Assembly (NCBI RefSeq): GCF_024171995.1
Contig: NZ_JAMTCT010000022.1
Span: 28,216-92,215, forward strand
From: Promicromonospora umidemergens
GTDB taxonomy: Bacteria; Actinomycetota; Actinomycetes; Actinomycetales; Cellulomonadaceae
Length of the DNA stretch: 64,000 nt
Direction: 5' to 3'
Below, in pieces: positions 34,595-41,774 of this stretch; position 1 is the first letter of the stretch; each line of letters opens with the position of its first letter. Below the pieces are notes generated by a model. The model was not told where the DNA came from, did no database searches, and was given only the letters and a program-made list of their open reading frames with translations. The position numbers were made by a program, and so were the translations under genes.

Positions 34595-35605
34595 ATGACC
34601 ACATCGCAGACCACCCAGACCACCCAGCGTGAGACCACCCAGCGTGAGACCACCCAGGACACCCCGCCCGCCGAACGCCTCGTGCTCGGCGCCATGATGT
34701 TCGGCACCGTGGTGGACGAGGCCACGTCGTTCGCGGTCCTGGACCGGTTCGTCGACGCAGGCGGCCGGTGGATCGACACCGCCGACTGCTACGCGTTCTG
34801 GGCGAGCGAGTCCGGCTACGGAGGGCAGAGCGAGGAGCTGCTGGGACGCTGGTTCGCCGCCCGCCCAGGCGTCCGCGACCGCATCCTGCTCGCCACCAAG
34901 TTCGGCGCCGAGCCGCGCGACGCCGCGGACTGGCCCGCCTCCCGCACCGGCCTGTCCGCCGGGGCCATCAAGACCCAGATCACCGGCAGCCTGCGCCGCC
35001 TCGGCACCGACCGTGTCGACCTGGCCTGGGGACACATGGAGGACCGTTCGGTCCCGGTCGAGGAGACCGCCGACGCCTGTGCGGCCCTCGTGTCCGACGG
35101 CGTCGCCGCCCGCATCGGCCTCTCCAACCACCCGGCGTGGCGGGTCGAGCGGGCACGCCGGCACGCCGTCGGGCAGGGCAAGGAACCGTTCAGCGTGGTG
35201 CAGCACGCCTACAGCTACCTGCAGCCACGGCCGGGCACGCTCACGGGGAACCACCGCTTCGGCTGGCTCGACGACGAGCTGATCGACCTGGCCGCCGTCG
35301 AGAACCTGGACGTCTGGGCGTACACGCCGCTGCTGTCCGGGGCCTATGACAACCCGGCCAAGCCGATCCCCGAGGTCTTCGACCACCCGGGCAGCACCCA
35401 GCGGCTCGCCGTGCTGGACGACGTCGCGGCCCAGGTCGGCGCGTCCCGCGGACAGGTGGTGATCGCCTGGCTGACGGCCCGCGGCATCCGGCCGATGCTC
35501 GGTGGCAGCAAGGTCCACCAGCTCGACGCCGCCGTCGCGGCGCTGGAGCTGGAGCTCCCGGCCGAGCTGGTGGAGCGGCTGAGCGCCGTGGAGCTACACG
35601 GCTGA
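34595..35605 (+). CDS. Aldo/keto reductase
   Basis: A 336-residue NADPH-dependent oxidoreductase of the TIM-barrel AKR family. Catalytic tetrad regions: DTADCYAFW (Asp, Tyr), ATKFGAEP (Lys), AWGHMED (His); C-terminal cofactor segment GIRPMLGGSKVHQL. The first 22 residues are a Thr/Gln-rich repeat (TTQRETTQRETTQ) from two 15-bp units at 34622-34651, not part of the barrel. No ribosome binding site precedes the ATG, in line with a leaderless message. Tail-to-tail overlap of 12 bases with the next gene. Confidence 0.88.
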   Translation: MTTSQTTQTTQRETTQRETTQDTPPAERLVLGAMMFGTVVDEATSFAVLDRFVDAGGRWIDTADCYAFWASESGYGGQSEELLGRWFAARPGVRDRILLATKFGAEPRDAADWPASRTGLSAGAIKTQITGSLRRLGTDRVDLAWGHMEDRSVPVEETADACAALVSDGVAARIGLSNHPAWRVERARRHAVGQGKEPFSVVQHAYSYLQPRPGTLTGNHRFGWLDDELIDLAAVENLDVWAYTPLLSGAYDNPAKPIPEVFDHPGSTQRLAVLDDVAAQVGASRGQVVIAWLTARGIRPMLGGSKVHQLDAAVAALELELPAELVERLSAVELHG

Positions 35606-36595
35606 CGCCCACCCGGCAGGGTCGTTCCCTCGGGGGATCGCGTGGAGGCCCTGCCACACCACGAGGATCTCGAACCAGCACGCCTCGGCGGGGCTGAGCG
35701 GCCGCACGGACTCGTACCCGGCGCGCAGCGCCTGCCGTACGTCGCCCGACGTCGGCTGCCAGGCCGTGAACCGGGTGCCGAGGTAGACGCTGGCCTTGGC
35801 CAGGTCGTGGACCCGGTGCTCGACCCGCACCTCGTCGAGGTCGAGCACGCCGACGACCGTCGAGTCCCGCGTCAGGATGTTGGCGGCCCGGAAGTCGTTG
35901 TGCACCAGCTGCGGCTCGTCGTCGAGCTCCGGGGCCCCGGACAGCAGGCTCCGGAGCCGACGAGACGCCTCGGGCGCGAGCTGGTGGTCGCGAGTCGCGA
36001 GCCAGTCACTGATCGTCTGCGTGAGCTCGCCGGATCGTGGCGCCGTCGAGCCACCTGCCGGTGCCGGTGCCGGCTCGCGCGGGCCGGCCTCGAACGCATC
36101 GCCGGCTCCGAGCGACCCCAGCGCCTGGTGCACCTCCGCCAGGCAGGCTCCGGCCGACAGCACCGCCGCGCGGTCCGTCACGTCCAGCCAGTCTCCCGAC
36201 AGCTCCGGCAGCACCGTGACCGACAGCTCGCCCGAGGGTCCGTCCAGGACCACACGGTCGAGCCCGTCCGGCGCCGTGAGGGGCGCCGCCACAGGAATAC
36301 CTCGGTCGGCGAGCGAGCGCAGCAGCCGCGTCGACGCGTCCAGGCTGCCGAAGCGCTCGCGGGCCCCCGACCACTTGACCACCAGGTCGCCGCGGTCGCT
36401 CGCTACCCAGAGGATCGCGTTCTGGTCGCTGATCACCATGCGGGGGCACGCGGCGACGGCGATGCCCCACGTCGTGTCGAGCGCCTTCGTGGCCCAGTCG
36501 GTCACGGCGTCGAGACTGTCGAACCCGAACCGCTCCCTGAGCGCGGCCTCCGGATCCACGGTCTCCCACAGCATGGACAGTCCGAGCGGCAGCAT
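35594..36595 (-). CDS. Aminoglycoside-phosphotransferase-family kinase
   Basis: A 333-residue APH/choline-kinase-fold protein. It has LVHNDFRAANILTRDSTVVG (HND in place of HGD), then VLDLDEVRVEHRVHDLAKAS as the metal site, both as in phosphotransferases acting on small hydroxylated substrates. The ATG at 36574 (MLWETVDPEAAL) is an alternative start. It does not look like a dedicated resistance enzyme; substrate unknown. Confidence 0.72.
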   Translation of the reverse strand: MLPLGLSMLWETVDPEAALRERFGFDSLDAVTDWATKALDTTWGIAVAACPRMVISDQNAILWVASDRGDLVVKWSGARERFGSLDASTRLLRSLADRGIPVAAPLTAPDGLDRVVLDGPSGELSVTVLPELSGDWLDVTDRAAVLSAGACLAEVHQALGSLGAGDAFEAGPREPAPAPAGGSTAPRSGELTQTISDWLATRDHQLAPEASRRLRSLLSGAPELDDEPQLVHNDFRAANILTRDSTVVGVLDLDEVRVEHRVHDLAKASVYLGTRFTAWQPTSGDVRQALRAGYESVRPLSPAEACWFEILVVWQGLHAIPRGNDPAGWASAV

Positions 36596-36621
36596 CCCCG
36601 AACCGTAGCGCGGCCGGCCGG

Positions 36622-37086
36622 TCAGGACAGGTCGATCGTCACCGGCTCGAACGGGGTGGCGACCGGGTAGCTGCCGCCCCAGAGCTTCGCGCCGTCGTCG
36701 GTCAGCTCGACCTGCTGCCAGGTGAGGCGCGTGCCGTCGTCGGACCGGGCGGGCGCCCCGGCCAGGCGGAACGCGGTGGTGCGCACGTCCGCGTCGCGGT
36801 CCCGGATGGACATGGTCCAGTCGGGGCCACCGTCGGCGGGGGCGTCGACCTCGATGTCGGCGATCTCGCCGACGAACGAGCCGAAGTGCCCGATGAAGAC
36901 GACCGACCCGGTGAAGGCGAAGCGCGTCGCGTCGGCCGACACGTCCGGGCTGCGCTCCGGGTCGAGCGGGAAGTGGAACGCCGCCCCGCTGCCGCCTACC
37001 GCGTCGTCCTGCACGATGCGGCCGCCAGGCGCCCCCATCACGTACATCAGCAGGCTTGCCTTGATTTCCCAGTCGAGATGAGCCAC
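36622..37086 (-). CDS. HtaA-domain-like protein without signal peptide
   Basis: A 154-residue protein resembling a single HtaA (heme-transport-associated) domain: LDWEIKASLLMYVMGAPGGR at the start, FHFPL, then FTGSVVFIGHFGSFVGEIAD and DWTMSIRD. HtaA proteins of corynebacteria are surface heme binders, but this one has neither signal nor anchor, so a cytoplasmic role is implied. GTG at 37086 is chosen. Family assignment is moderate. Confidence 0.6.
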   Translation of the reverse strand: MAHLDWEIKASLLMYVMGAPGGRIVQDDAVGGSGAAFHFPLDPERSPDVSADATRFAFTGSVVFIGHFGSFVGEIADIEVDAPADGGPDWTMSIRDRDADVRTTAFRLAGAPARSDDGTRLTWQQVELTDDGAKLWGGSYPVATPFEPVTIDLS

Positions 37087-37222
37087 CGGAGCACGGTACT
37101 CCCACCTGGCAGTTCGTACCGCTTTGCGCCCGGCGGGTGATCGCCGTGCGTTCATGGGGGTGTCGCCTGCGCGACGGCGTGTCTCCACGCCACGGCCACG
37201 AGACCTGTCCAGGCTCGGGCCC

Positions 37223-38296
37223 ATGAGTACCATTCGACACCGCACCACCGCAGCACTCGCCGTGACCCTCGCGGGCACCCTGGCCCTGGGCGCCGCACCG
37301 GCGTCCGCTCTGCCCGAGGGGCACCACCGGGCCTTCGACCTCCAGGCGCACCGCGGCGGCATCGCGCTCACCGTCGAGAGCACGCTCCCGGCCTTCGACA
37401 ACGCGCTCGCGCTCGGCGTGAGCACGCTCGAGCTCGACGTGCAGATCACCCAGGACGGGTACGCCGTCGTGACGCACGACCGCGACCCGAACCCGGCCAA
37501 GTGCGTCGACACGGAGCCCGCGTTCCCGGGCGACCCCGAGTTCCCGTACGTCCCCGAGAAGACGTACATCAAGGACCTCACGCTGGCGCAGGTCCGCACC
37601 CTGGACTGCGGCTCGCTGCGCCAGCCGCAGTTCCCCGGCCAGGAGCTGCACCCGGGCGAGCGCATGCCCCTGCTGTCCGAGGTGCTGGACCTCGTGAACC
37701 GGCACCGCGCGCGCCAGGTCACGCTCAACATCGAGACCAAGGTCGAGGCCGGCGCCCCCGAGCAGACGGCGCCGCGCGAGCAGTTCGTGCAGGTCGTCGC
37801 CCGGGAGGTCCGCAAGGCCCGCCTCGTCGACCAGGTCACGGTCCAGAGCTTCGACTGGGGCTCGCTGATGCGGATGAGCGAGGTCGAGCCCCGCTTCCCG
37901 CTCGTGGCGCTGACGAACGGCCAGCAGTTCCTGCAGGCCGGCGCGCCAGGCGCGTCGCCGTGGCTCGGGGGCCTGGACATCGACGACTTCCCTGGGTCGA
38001 TCCAGGAGAAGTTCGTCGCCGCCTCGGCGTCGTTCGGAGCCGACGCCGTCTCGCCCGTGCACGGCGACCCCCAGGGCGGTGGCGTCGAGGACCCGGGCTA
38101 CGTCCCCTTCACCACACCTGAGCTCGTCGCCGCCGCGCACGACGCCGGTATGGCCGTGATCCCGTGGACCGTCGACGACCGCGCCACCATGGAGTCGCTG
38201 ATGGACCTCGGCGTGGACGGGCTCATCACCGACCGCCCCGACCTGCTGCGCACGATCATGGCGGAGCGCCACCTCAACCTCCCGAAGCGCTACTGA
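37223..38296 (+). CDS. Secreted glycerophosphodiester phosphodiesterase
   Basis: A 357-residue GDPD enzyme, releasing sn-glycerol-3-phosphate from glycerophosphodiesters. A signal peptide (MSTIRHRTTAALAVTLAGTL, cleavage near ASA-LP around residue 29) is followed by the catalytic set QAHRGGIALTVESTLPAF, ELDVQITQDGYAVVTHDR and the late IPWTVDDRATM. Longer upstream starts are possible but would bury the signal peptide. A large hairpin follows the stop. Confidence 0.9.
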   Translation: MSTIRHRTTAALAVTLAGTLALGAAPASALPEGHHRAFDLQAHRGGIALTVESTLPAFDNALALGVSTLELDVQITQDGYAVVTHDRDPNPAKCVDTEPAFPGDPEFPYVPEKTYIKDLTLAQVRTLDCGSLRQPQFPGQELHPGERMPLLSEVLDLVNRHRARQVTLNIETKVEAGAPEQTAPREQFVQVVAREVRKARLVDQVTVQSFDWGSLMRMSEVEPRFPLVALTNGQQFLQAGAPGASPWLGGLDIDDFPGSIQEKFVAASASFGADAVSPVHGDPQGGGVEDPGYVPFTTPELVAAAHDAGMAVIPWTVDDRATMESLMDLGVDGLITDRPDLLRTIMAERHLNLPKRY

Positions 38297-38322
38297 GGTT
38301 CGGCGGGCGACCGGTGCGCGGC

Positions 38323-38386
38323 TGGTCGGCAGACTGTCAGGAGGTCGGCAACCCGAGTTGCCGACCTCCTGACGTTCTGCCGACCA
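38323..38386. terminator. 64-bp bidirectional terminator containing a repeated 38-bp palindrome
   Basis: Outer arms TGGTCGGCAGA / TCTGCCGACCA, two unpaired bases, inner 17-bp arms GTCAGGAGGTCGGCAAC / GTTGCCGACCTCCTGAC (38336-38352 and 38357-38373), loop CCGA. It lies between convergent GDPD and ArsR genes. The inner 38 bp recur at 52493-52530 with one base different. Confidence 0.85.
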
Positions 38387-38399
38387 CACGGGTTCGGCC

Positions 38400-38789
38400 T
38401 CAGCCCGCTGCCTCGTCCCGCGCGGCTCCCGCCCGACGGCGCTCCCTGCGTCCGCGGACCAGTTCCGTCGCCAGGGCGTCGAGCGGCTGGGCGAACGTGT
38501 CCTCGAAGCGGGCCAGCCAGGCACGGGCGGCGGCCGTCCCCACGTCGTCCACGGCGTAGAGGCGGCGCGTGCCCTCGGCGCGCACCCGGACCAGGCCGGC
38601 CTCACGCAGGACCCTGAGGTGCTGCGAGACCGCCGGCTGGGTGATGCGCGCGCGGGCCTGCAGGGCCGTCACCAGGGCGCCGGCGGGCTGCTCGCCCGGG
38701 ACCAAGAGCTCCAGCAGCCGACGCCGCACGGGGTCGCCGAGCGCCTCGAACACGCCGGCCCGGGCGGAGTCGGGCGCGGCGGCCGACAC
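38400..38789 (-). CDS. ArsR-family winged-helix repressor
   Basis: A 129-residue ArsR-type regulator: VFEALGDPVRRRLLELLVPG, recognition helix ITQPAVSQHLRVLREAGLVR and wing VRAEGTRRLYAVD. No metal-binding cysteine motif, matching the subgroup paired with SRPBCC/AHSA1 proteins. The GTG start directly follows the TGA of that partner gene, so they are one operon. It probably binds the ATAAGT-GGAT-ACTTAT site at 39448-39463 and represses its own operon. Confidence 0.87.
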   Translation of the reverse strand: MSAAAPDSARAGVFEALGDPVRRRLLELLVPGEQPAGALVTALQARARITQPAVSQHLRVLREAGLVRVRAEGTRRLYAVDDVGTAAARAWLARFEDTFAQPLDALATELVRGRRERRRAGAARDEAAG

Positions 38790-39434
38790 TCAGGACTCCG
38801 GCTGCGTCGTGTAGAAGGCGAACGTGCGCTCGCCGGCGGCGCGAGCCTGGGCGGCGTCCTCCCCGGAGGCGATGGCGGCGTCTGCCCAGTCGGCGCTCGC
38901 CAGCCGGACGAACTCGACCCCGACGGGGGAGAGGGTCCACTGCTCGAACTCGGTGGCGTCGTTGTCGGAGCCGGTGGCGAGGTGCAGGCCCAGGCCGACG
39001 AGGGCGAGGTCCCAGCCGACGCCGACGGCGCCCGGGCCGTACTGCGTCCAGAAGTCGGGGTCCACGGGGGCCTCGTGCACCAGCTCGAGCGTGGTGCCGT
39101 CGTCGACGGTGCTCAGCGAGACCGTCACCCAGGAGACCTGGCCCCCGAACTCCCAGGTGATGGCGAAGCTCTCGGGCGCGGCGCACTGCTCGACGGCACC
39201 GCCCGCCTGGCCGACGAACTGGTACCGGCCGCCCACCGAGAGGTCGCCGTCGATCGGGAGGAACCACCGGGGCAGCCGCTCGGCGGAGGTGAGGGCGTTC
39301 CACAGGTCGTCGCGGTCGGCGGCGTAGGTGCGGCGCGCGACGGCGATCTTGGTGGGTGTGCCGTCCCTGGTGCCGTCGCGGACCTCGCGGGTCATGAGGC
39401 CGGCGGTGGTGACGGGATCGATGGTGCTGGTCAT
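38790..39434 (-). CDS. SRPBCC (AHSA1-like) domain protein
   Basis: A 214-residue START/Bet-v1-like protein: VARRTYAADRDDLWNALTSA, then LPRWFLPIDGDLSVGGRYQF and ESFAITWEFGGQVSWVTVSL. Such proteins bind hydrophobic ligands and commonly pair with ArsR regulators, as here. AAGGAG lies upstream of the ATG at 39434 and is just downstream of the predicted operator. Confidence 0.85.
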   Translation of the reverse strand: MTSTIDPVTTAGLMTREVRDGTRDGTPTKIAVARRTYAADRDDLWNALTSAERLPRWFLPIDGDLSVGGRYQFVGQAGGAVEQCAAPESFAITWEFGGQVSWVTVSLSTVDDGTTLELVHEAPVDPDFWTQYGPGAVGVGWDLALVGLGLHLATGSDNDATEFEQWTLSPVGVEFVRLASADWADAAIASGEDAAQARAAGERTFAFYTTQPES

Positions 39435-39447
39435 GGCAACTCCTTAT

Positions 39448-39463
39448 ATAAGTGGATACTTAT
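39448..39463 (-). promoter_or_regulatory. ArsR-type operator ATAAGT-GGAT-ACTTAT
   Basis: Perfect 6-bp inverted repeat in an AT-rich island (TATATAAGT...ACTTATTTAT) 14 bases before the SRPBCC start. AT-rich imperfect palindromes of this kind are typical ArsR sites; blocking here would stop transcription of SRPBCC-ArsR. Confidence 0.7.
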
Positions 39464-39565
39464 TTATCTCACAAGGAACGGGTGTTGGCAAGCGGATGTC
39501 CGGGTCGCATGGTCGGAGGCGTCGAATAAAAGTGTGCCAAGCGCTCGATCGAACGGCCGCGCGGG

Positions 39566-39961
39566 CTACTCCTCGACCGGGACGACCACGCACAGCTCGA
39601 ACGTGTCCCGGCCGCGTCGGAGCAGGTAGCGCACGCGCTCCGCCGTCGCCTCCGACGCGTTCTCGTCCTTGTAGCTCCAGCGCACGTCGACCCACAGCAG
39701 GGCGTCGCCGACCTGCTCGACGGCGCGCACGTCGGGCACGGCGGCGACCAGCCCTTGCTCCCGGTAGGCCGTGAGCATGGAGCCGAGCGCGTCGCGCGCC
39801 GCCTCGGCGTCGGGCACGACGAGGGACCGCTCGGCCTCCACCACCACCGACGGGTAGGCGAGGCCGTCCGTCACGGTCTCCAGGTCGCCCGAGCCGAGCG
39901 CGACGCCGTAGTCAACGAGGAAGGTGAGCAGGTCGTCCCGGTCGTAAGGGGCAGTACTCAT
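39566..39961 (-). CDS. NTF2-like (SnoaL/SgcJ-type) small protein
   Basis: A 131-residue alpha+beta protein: YDRDDLLTFLVDYGVALGSG, then DLETVTDGLAYPSVVVEAER and ALLWVDVRWSYKDENASEAT. The N-terminal helices and the WVDVRWSYKD strand fit the cone-shaped NTF2 fold used by polyketide cyclases, ketosteroid isomerases and immunity proteins. No catalytic residues can be assigned. ATG at 39961. Confidence 0.6.
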   Translation of the reverse strand: MSTAPYDRDDLLTFLVDYGVALGSGDLETVTDGLAYPSVVVEAERSLVVPDAEAARDALGSMLTAYREQGLVAAVPDVRAVEQVGDALLWVDVRWSYKDENASEATAERVRYLLRRGRDTFELCVVVPVEE

Positions 39962-39987
39962 CCGTCCACGGTAGGTGCACACCCCGT

Positions 39988-40059
39988 TGAGTGCTGGGTA
40001 GCCGTCGGTCAGCTCGGCCGGGACCAATCGGCCGGGACCAACAAAGTACCCAGCACTCA
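39988..40059 (-). terminator. Long-loop terminator of the PLP-lyase gene
   Basis: Arms TGAGTGCTGGGTA (39988-40000) and TACCCAGCACTCA (40047-40059), perfectly complementary, 46 bases apart. The left arm of the transcript includes the lyase stop codon. The loop holds a direct repeat of CGGCCGGGACCAA. Confidence 0.65.
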
Positions 40060-41229
40060 GCGAACCGCGTGGGTGAGGGCCTGGGTCAGGTCCGTCCAGA
40101 GGTCGTCGACGTCCTCCAGGCCCACCGACAGGCGCACCAGGTCCGGCGAGATGCCCGCGTCCTTGCGGGCGACCTCGTCCATGATCCGGTGGGTCAGCGA
40201 AGCGGGGTGCTGGATGAGGCTGTCGACGCTGCCAAGGCTCACCGCCGGGGTGATCAGCCGCACGGCGGAGACCAGGGCGATCGGGTCCACGGAGGTCTCG
40301 AACGAGACCATGGCACCGCCCAGGCGCGGGTAGTGCACCTCGGTCACGTGGGGATGCTCCGCCAGCCGGCGCGCCAGCTCGCCCGCCGTGGCTGACGCCG
40401 CCCTGACCCGCACCGGGAGCGTCGCCAGCCCGCGGAGGAGCTCGTAGCCCGCGATCGGGTGCAGCATGCCGCCGGTGACGAACCGGACCTGCCGCAGCGA
40501 CCGGGCGAACTCGTCGGAGCAGGCGACGACGCCGCCCATCACGTCGCCGTGCCCGCCCAGGTACTTCGTGGCGCTGTGCAGCACCATGGCCGCCCCGAGG
40601 GTCAGCGGGCGCTGCAGCACTGGCGTCGCGAACGTGTTGTCCACCAGGACGGGCACGGGCGCGCAGGCGTCGGTCAGCGCGCGCAGGTCCACCTCGGTCA
40701 GGGTGGGGTTCGCCGGGCTCTCGACGACCACCAGCCCGGTCCTGTCCGTGATGGCCGACGCCGCCTCCTCGGGCGAGACCCACGTCACCGAGGTGCCGAG
40801 CAGGCCCGAGTCGAGCAGGTGGTCGGTGGTGCCGTACAGGGGCCGAACGCCGATGATCTCCGGCTTGCCCGCCGCGACCTGGGCCAGCAGGCAGGCGGAC
40901 AGGGCAGCCATGCCGCTCGCGAACGCGACGGCGGCCTGTGCGCCCTCGAGCTCGGCAAGGGCGTCCTCGAACCGGCGCACCGTCGGGTTGGCGACGCGGC
41001 CGTAGACCGGCGGACCACCGTCGTCGTTCCCCGCGGCGAAGTCGTCAAGGCGCGCGGCCTCGGCGACGACGTCGTGCGACGGGTAGGTGGTGGAGAGGTC
41101 GATCGGTGGGGCGTGGAGCCCCAGGGCGGCCAGGTCGTCCTTTCCGGCATGGACGGCGCGGGTGTTCCAGGAGTGCGTGGTCCCTGAATGCATGGTCCCT
41201 GAATGCATGGTCCCTGAGTGCGTGGTCAT
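40057..41229 (-). CDS. PLP-dependent Cys/Met-metabolism lyase (cystathionine gamma-lyase/methionine gamma-lyase type)
   Basis: A 390-residue fold-type I enzyme. PLP-binding lysine K222 in HSATKYLGGHGDVMGG; substrate and PLP loops PVYGRVANPTVRRFEDALAE, FASGMAALSAC and VVVESPANPTLTEVDLRAL. Acts on sulfur amino acids; cystathionine gamma-lyase, gamma-synthase and methionine gamma-lyase cannot be separated by eye. The N-terminus is a HSGTM repeat with four nested Met starts (see 41174-41230); MTHSWNTRAVHAGK-type N-termini are normal. Divergent from an Lrp regulator, its probable controller. Confidence 0.85.
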   Translation of the reverse strand: MTTHSGTMHSGTMHSGTTHSWNTRAVHAGKDDLAALGLHAPPIDLSTTYPSHDVVAEAARLDDFAAGNDDGGPPVYGRVANPTVRRFEDALAELEGAQAAVAFASGMAALSACLLAQVAAGKPEIIGVRPLYGTTDHLLDSGLLGTSVTWVSPEEAASAITDRTGLVVVESPANPTLTEVDLRALTDACAPVPVLVDNTFATPVLQRPLTLGAAMVLHSATKYLGGHGDVMGGVVACSDEFARSLRQVRFVTGGMLHPIAGYELLRGLATLPVRVRAASATAGELARRLAEHPHVTEVHYPRLGGAMVSFETSVDPIALVSAVRLITPAVSLGSVDSLIQHPASLTHRIMDEVARKDAGISPDLVRLSVGLEDVDDLWTDLTQALTHAVR

Positions 41230-41230
41230 G
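41174..41230. repeat. 15-bp tandem repeat across the lyase start
   Basis: Units TGCGTGGTCCCTGAA, TGCATGGTCCCTGAA and TGCATGGTCCCTGAG at 41174, 41189 and 41204, with a partial fourth from 41219. Each adds HSGTM and a new in-frame ATG to the lyase N-terminus. No clear ribosome binding site marks any of them. Confidence 0.8.
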
Positions 41231-41288
41231 GGGGACTATCGGCACCCGCCACGGTCGGTAGGGGCCCGACGTGCTAGAAATTCGGATC

Positions 41289-41759
41289 ATGGCCCAGAAC
41301 GTGATCCTCGATTCGGTCGACCGTGCGCTCATCGACGAGCTGCAGATGGACGGTCGACTCTCCAACAAGGTCCTCGCCCAGCGGGTCGGCGTCGCGCCGT
41401 CGACCTGCCTGGCTCGCACCCAGCGGCTGCAGAACGCCGGGGTGATCCGCGGGTACCACGCCGAGATCGACCCGGCGGCCGTCGGGCGCGGGCTGCAGGC
41501 CATGCTGATGGTGCGGCTCACCACCCACTCCCGGCCCCTGCTGGGCCCGTTCGTCGAATGGGTGCGGCGGCTCCCGCAGGCGCGCGCCGTGCACCACGTC
41601 TCCGGTCCTGACGACTTCCTGGTCCACGTGGCCTGCGCCGACACCGACGAGCTGCAGCGCCTGGTCCTCGACCTCACGGCCCGCGGCGAGGTGGGCCGCG
41701 TGCAGACCGACCTGGTGTTCTCCTCCTGGACCTGCGGCCCGGTCACCCCGGCAGGGTGA
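41289..41759 (+). CDS. Lrp/AsnC-family regulator
   Basis: A 156-residue feast/famine regulator. HTH: VDRALIDELQMDGRLSNKVL, then AQRVGVAPSTCLARTQRL; C-terminal RAM domain with PQARAVHHVSGPDDFLVHVA for amino-acid binding. ATG at 41289 is preferred over the upstream GTG (MLEIRIM), giving the family length. It probably senses a sulfur or branched amino acid and controls the divergent lyase. Its TGA lies inside the terminator hairpin. Confidence 0.88.
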   Translation: MAQNVILDSVDRALIDELQMDGRLSNKVLAQRVGVAPSTCLARTQRLQNAGVIRGYHAEIDPAAVGRGLQAMLMVRLTTHSRPLLGPFVEWVRRLPQARAVHHVSGPDDFLVHVACADTDELQRLVLDLTARGEVGRVQTDLVFSSWTCGPVTPAG

Positions 41760-41766
41760 CCGGGCC
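41736..41766. terminator. Bidirectional terminator overlapping two gene ends
   Basis: Perfect 13-bp arms GGCCCGGTCACCC (41736-41748) and GGGTGACCGGGCC (41754-41766), loop CGGCA. It contains the Lrp stop codon and lies 8 bases from the convergent RIO kinase stop. Confidence 0.8.
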
Positions 41767-41774
41767 GGCCCCGG

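Noticed and set aside
35594..36595. Aminoglycoside resistance gene
   Set aside because: Only the general APH fold is visible, with HND in the catalytic loop; this fold serves many housekeeping kinases.
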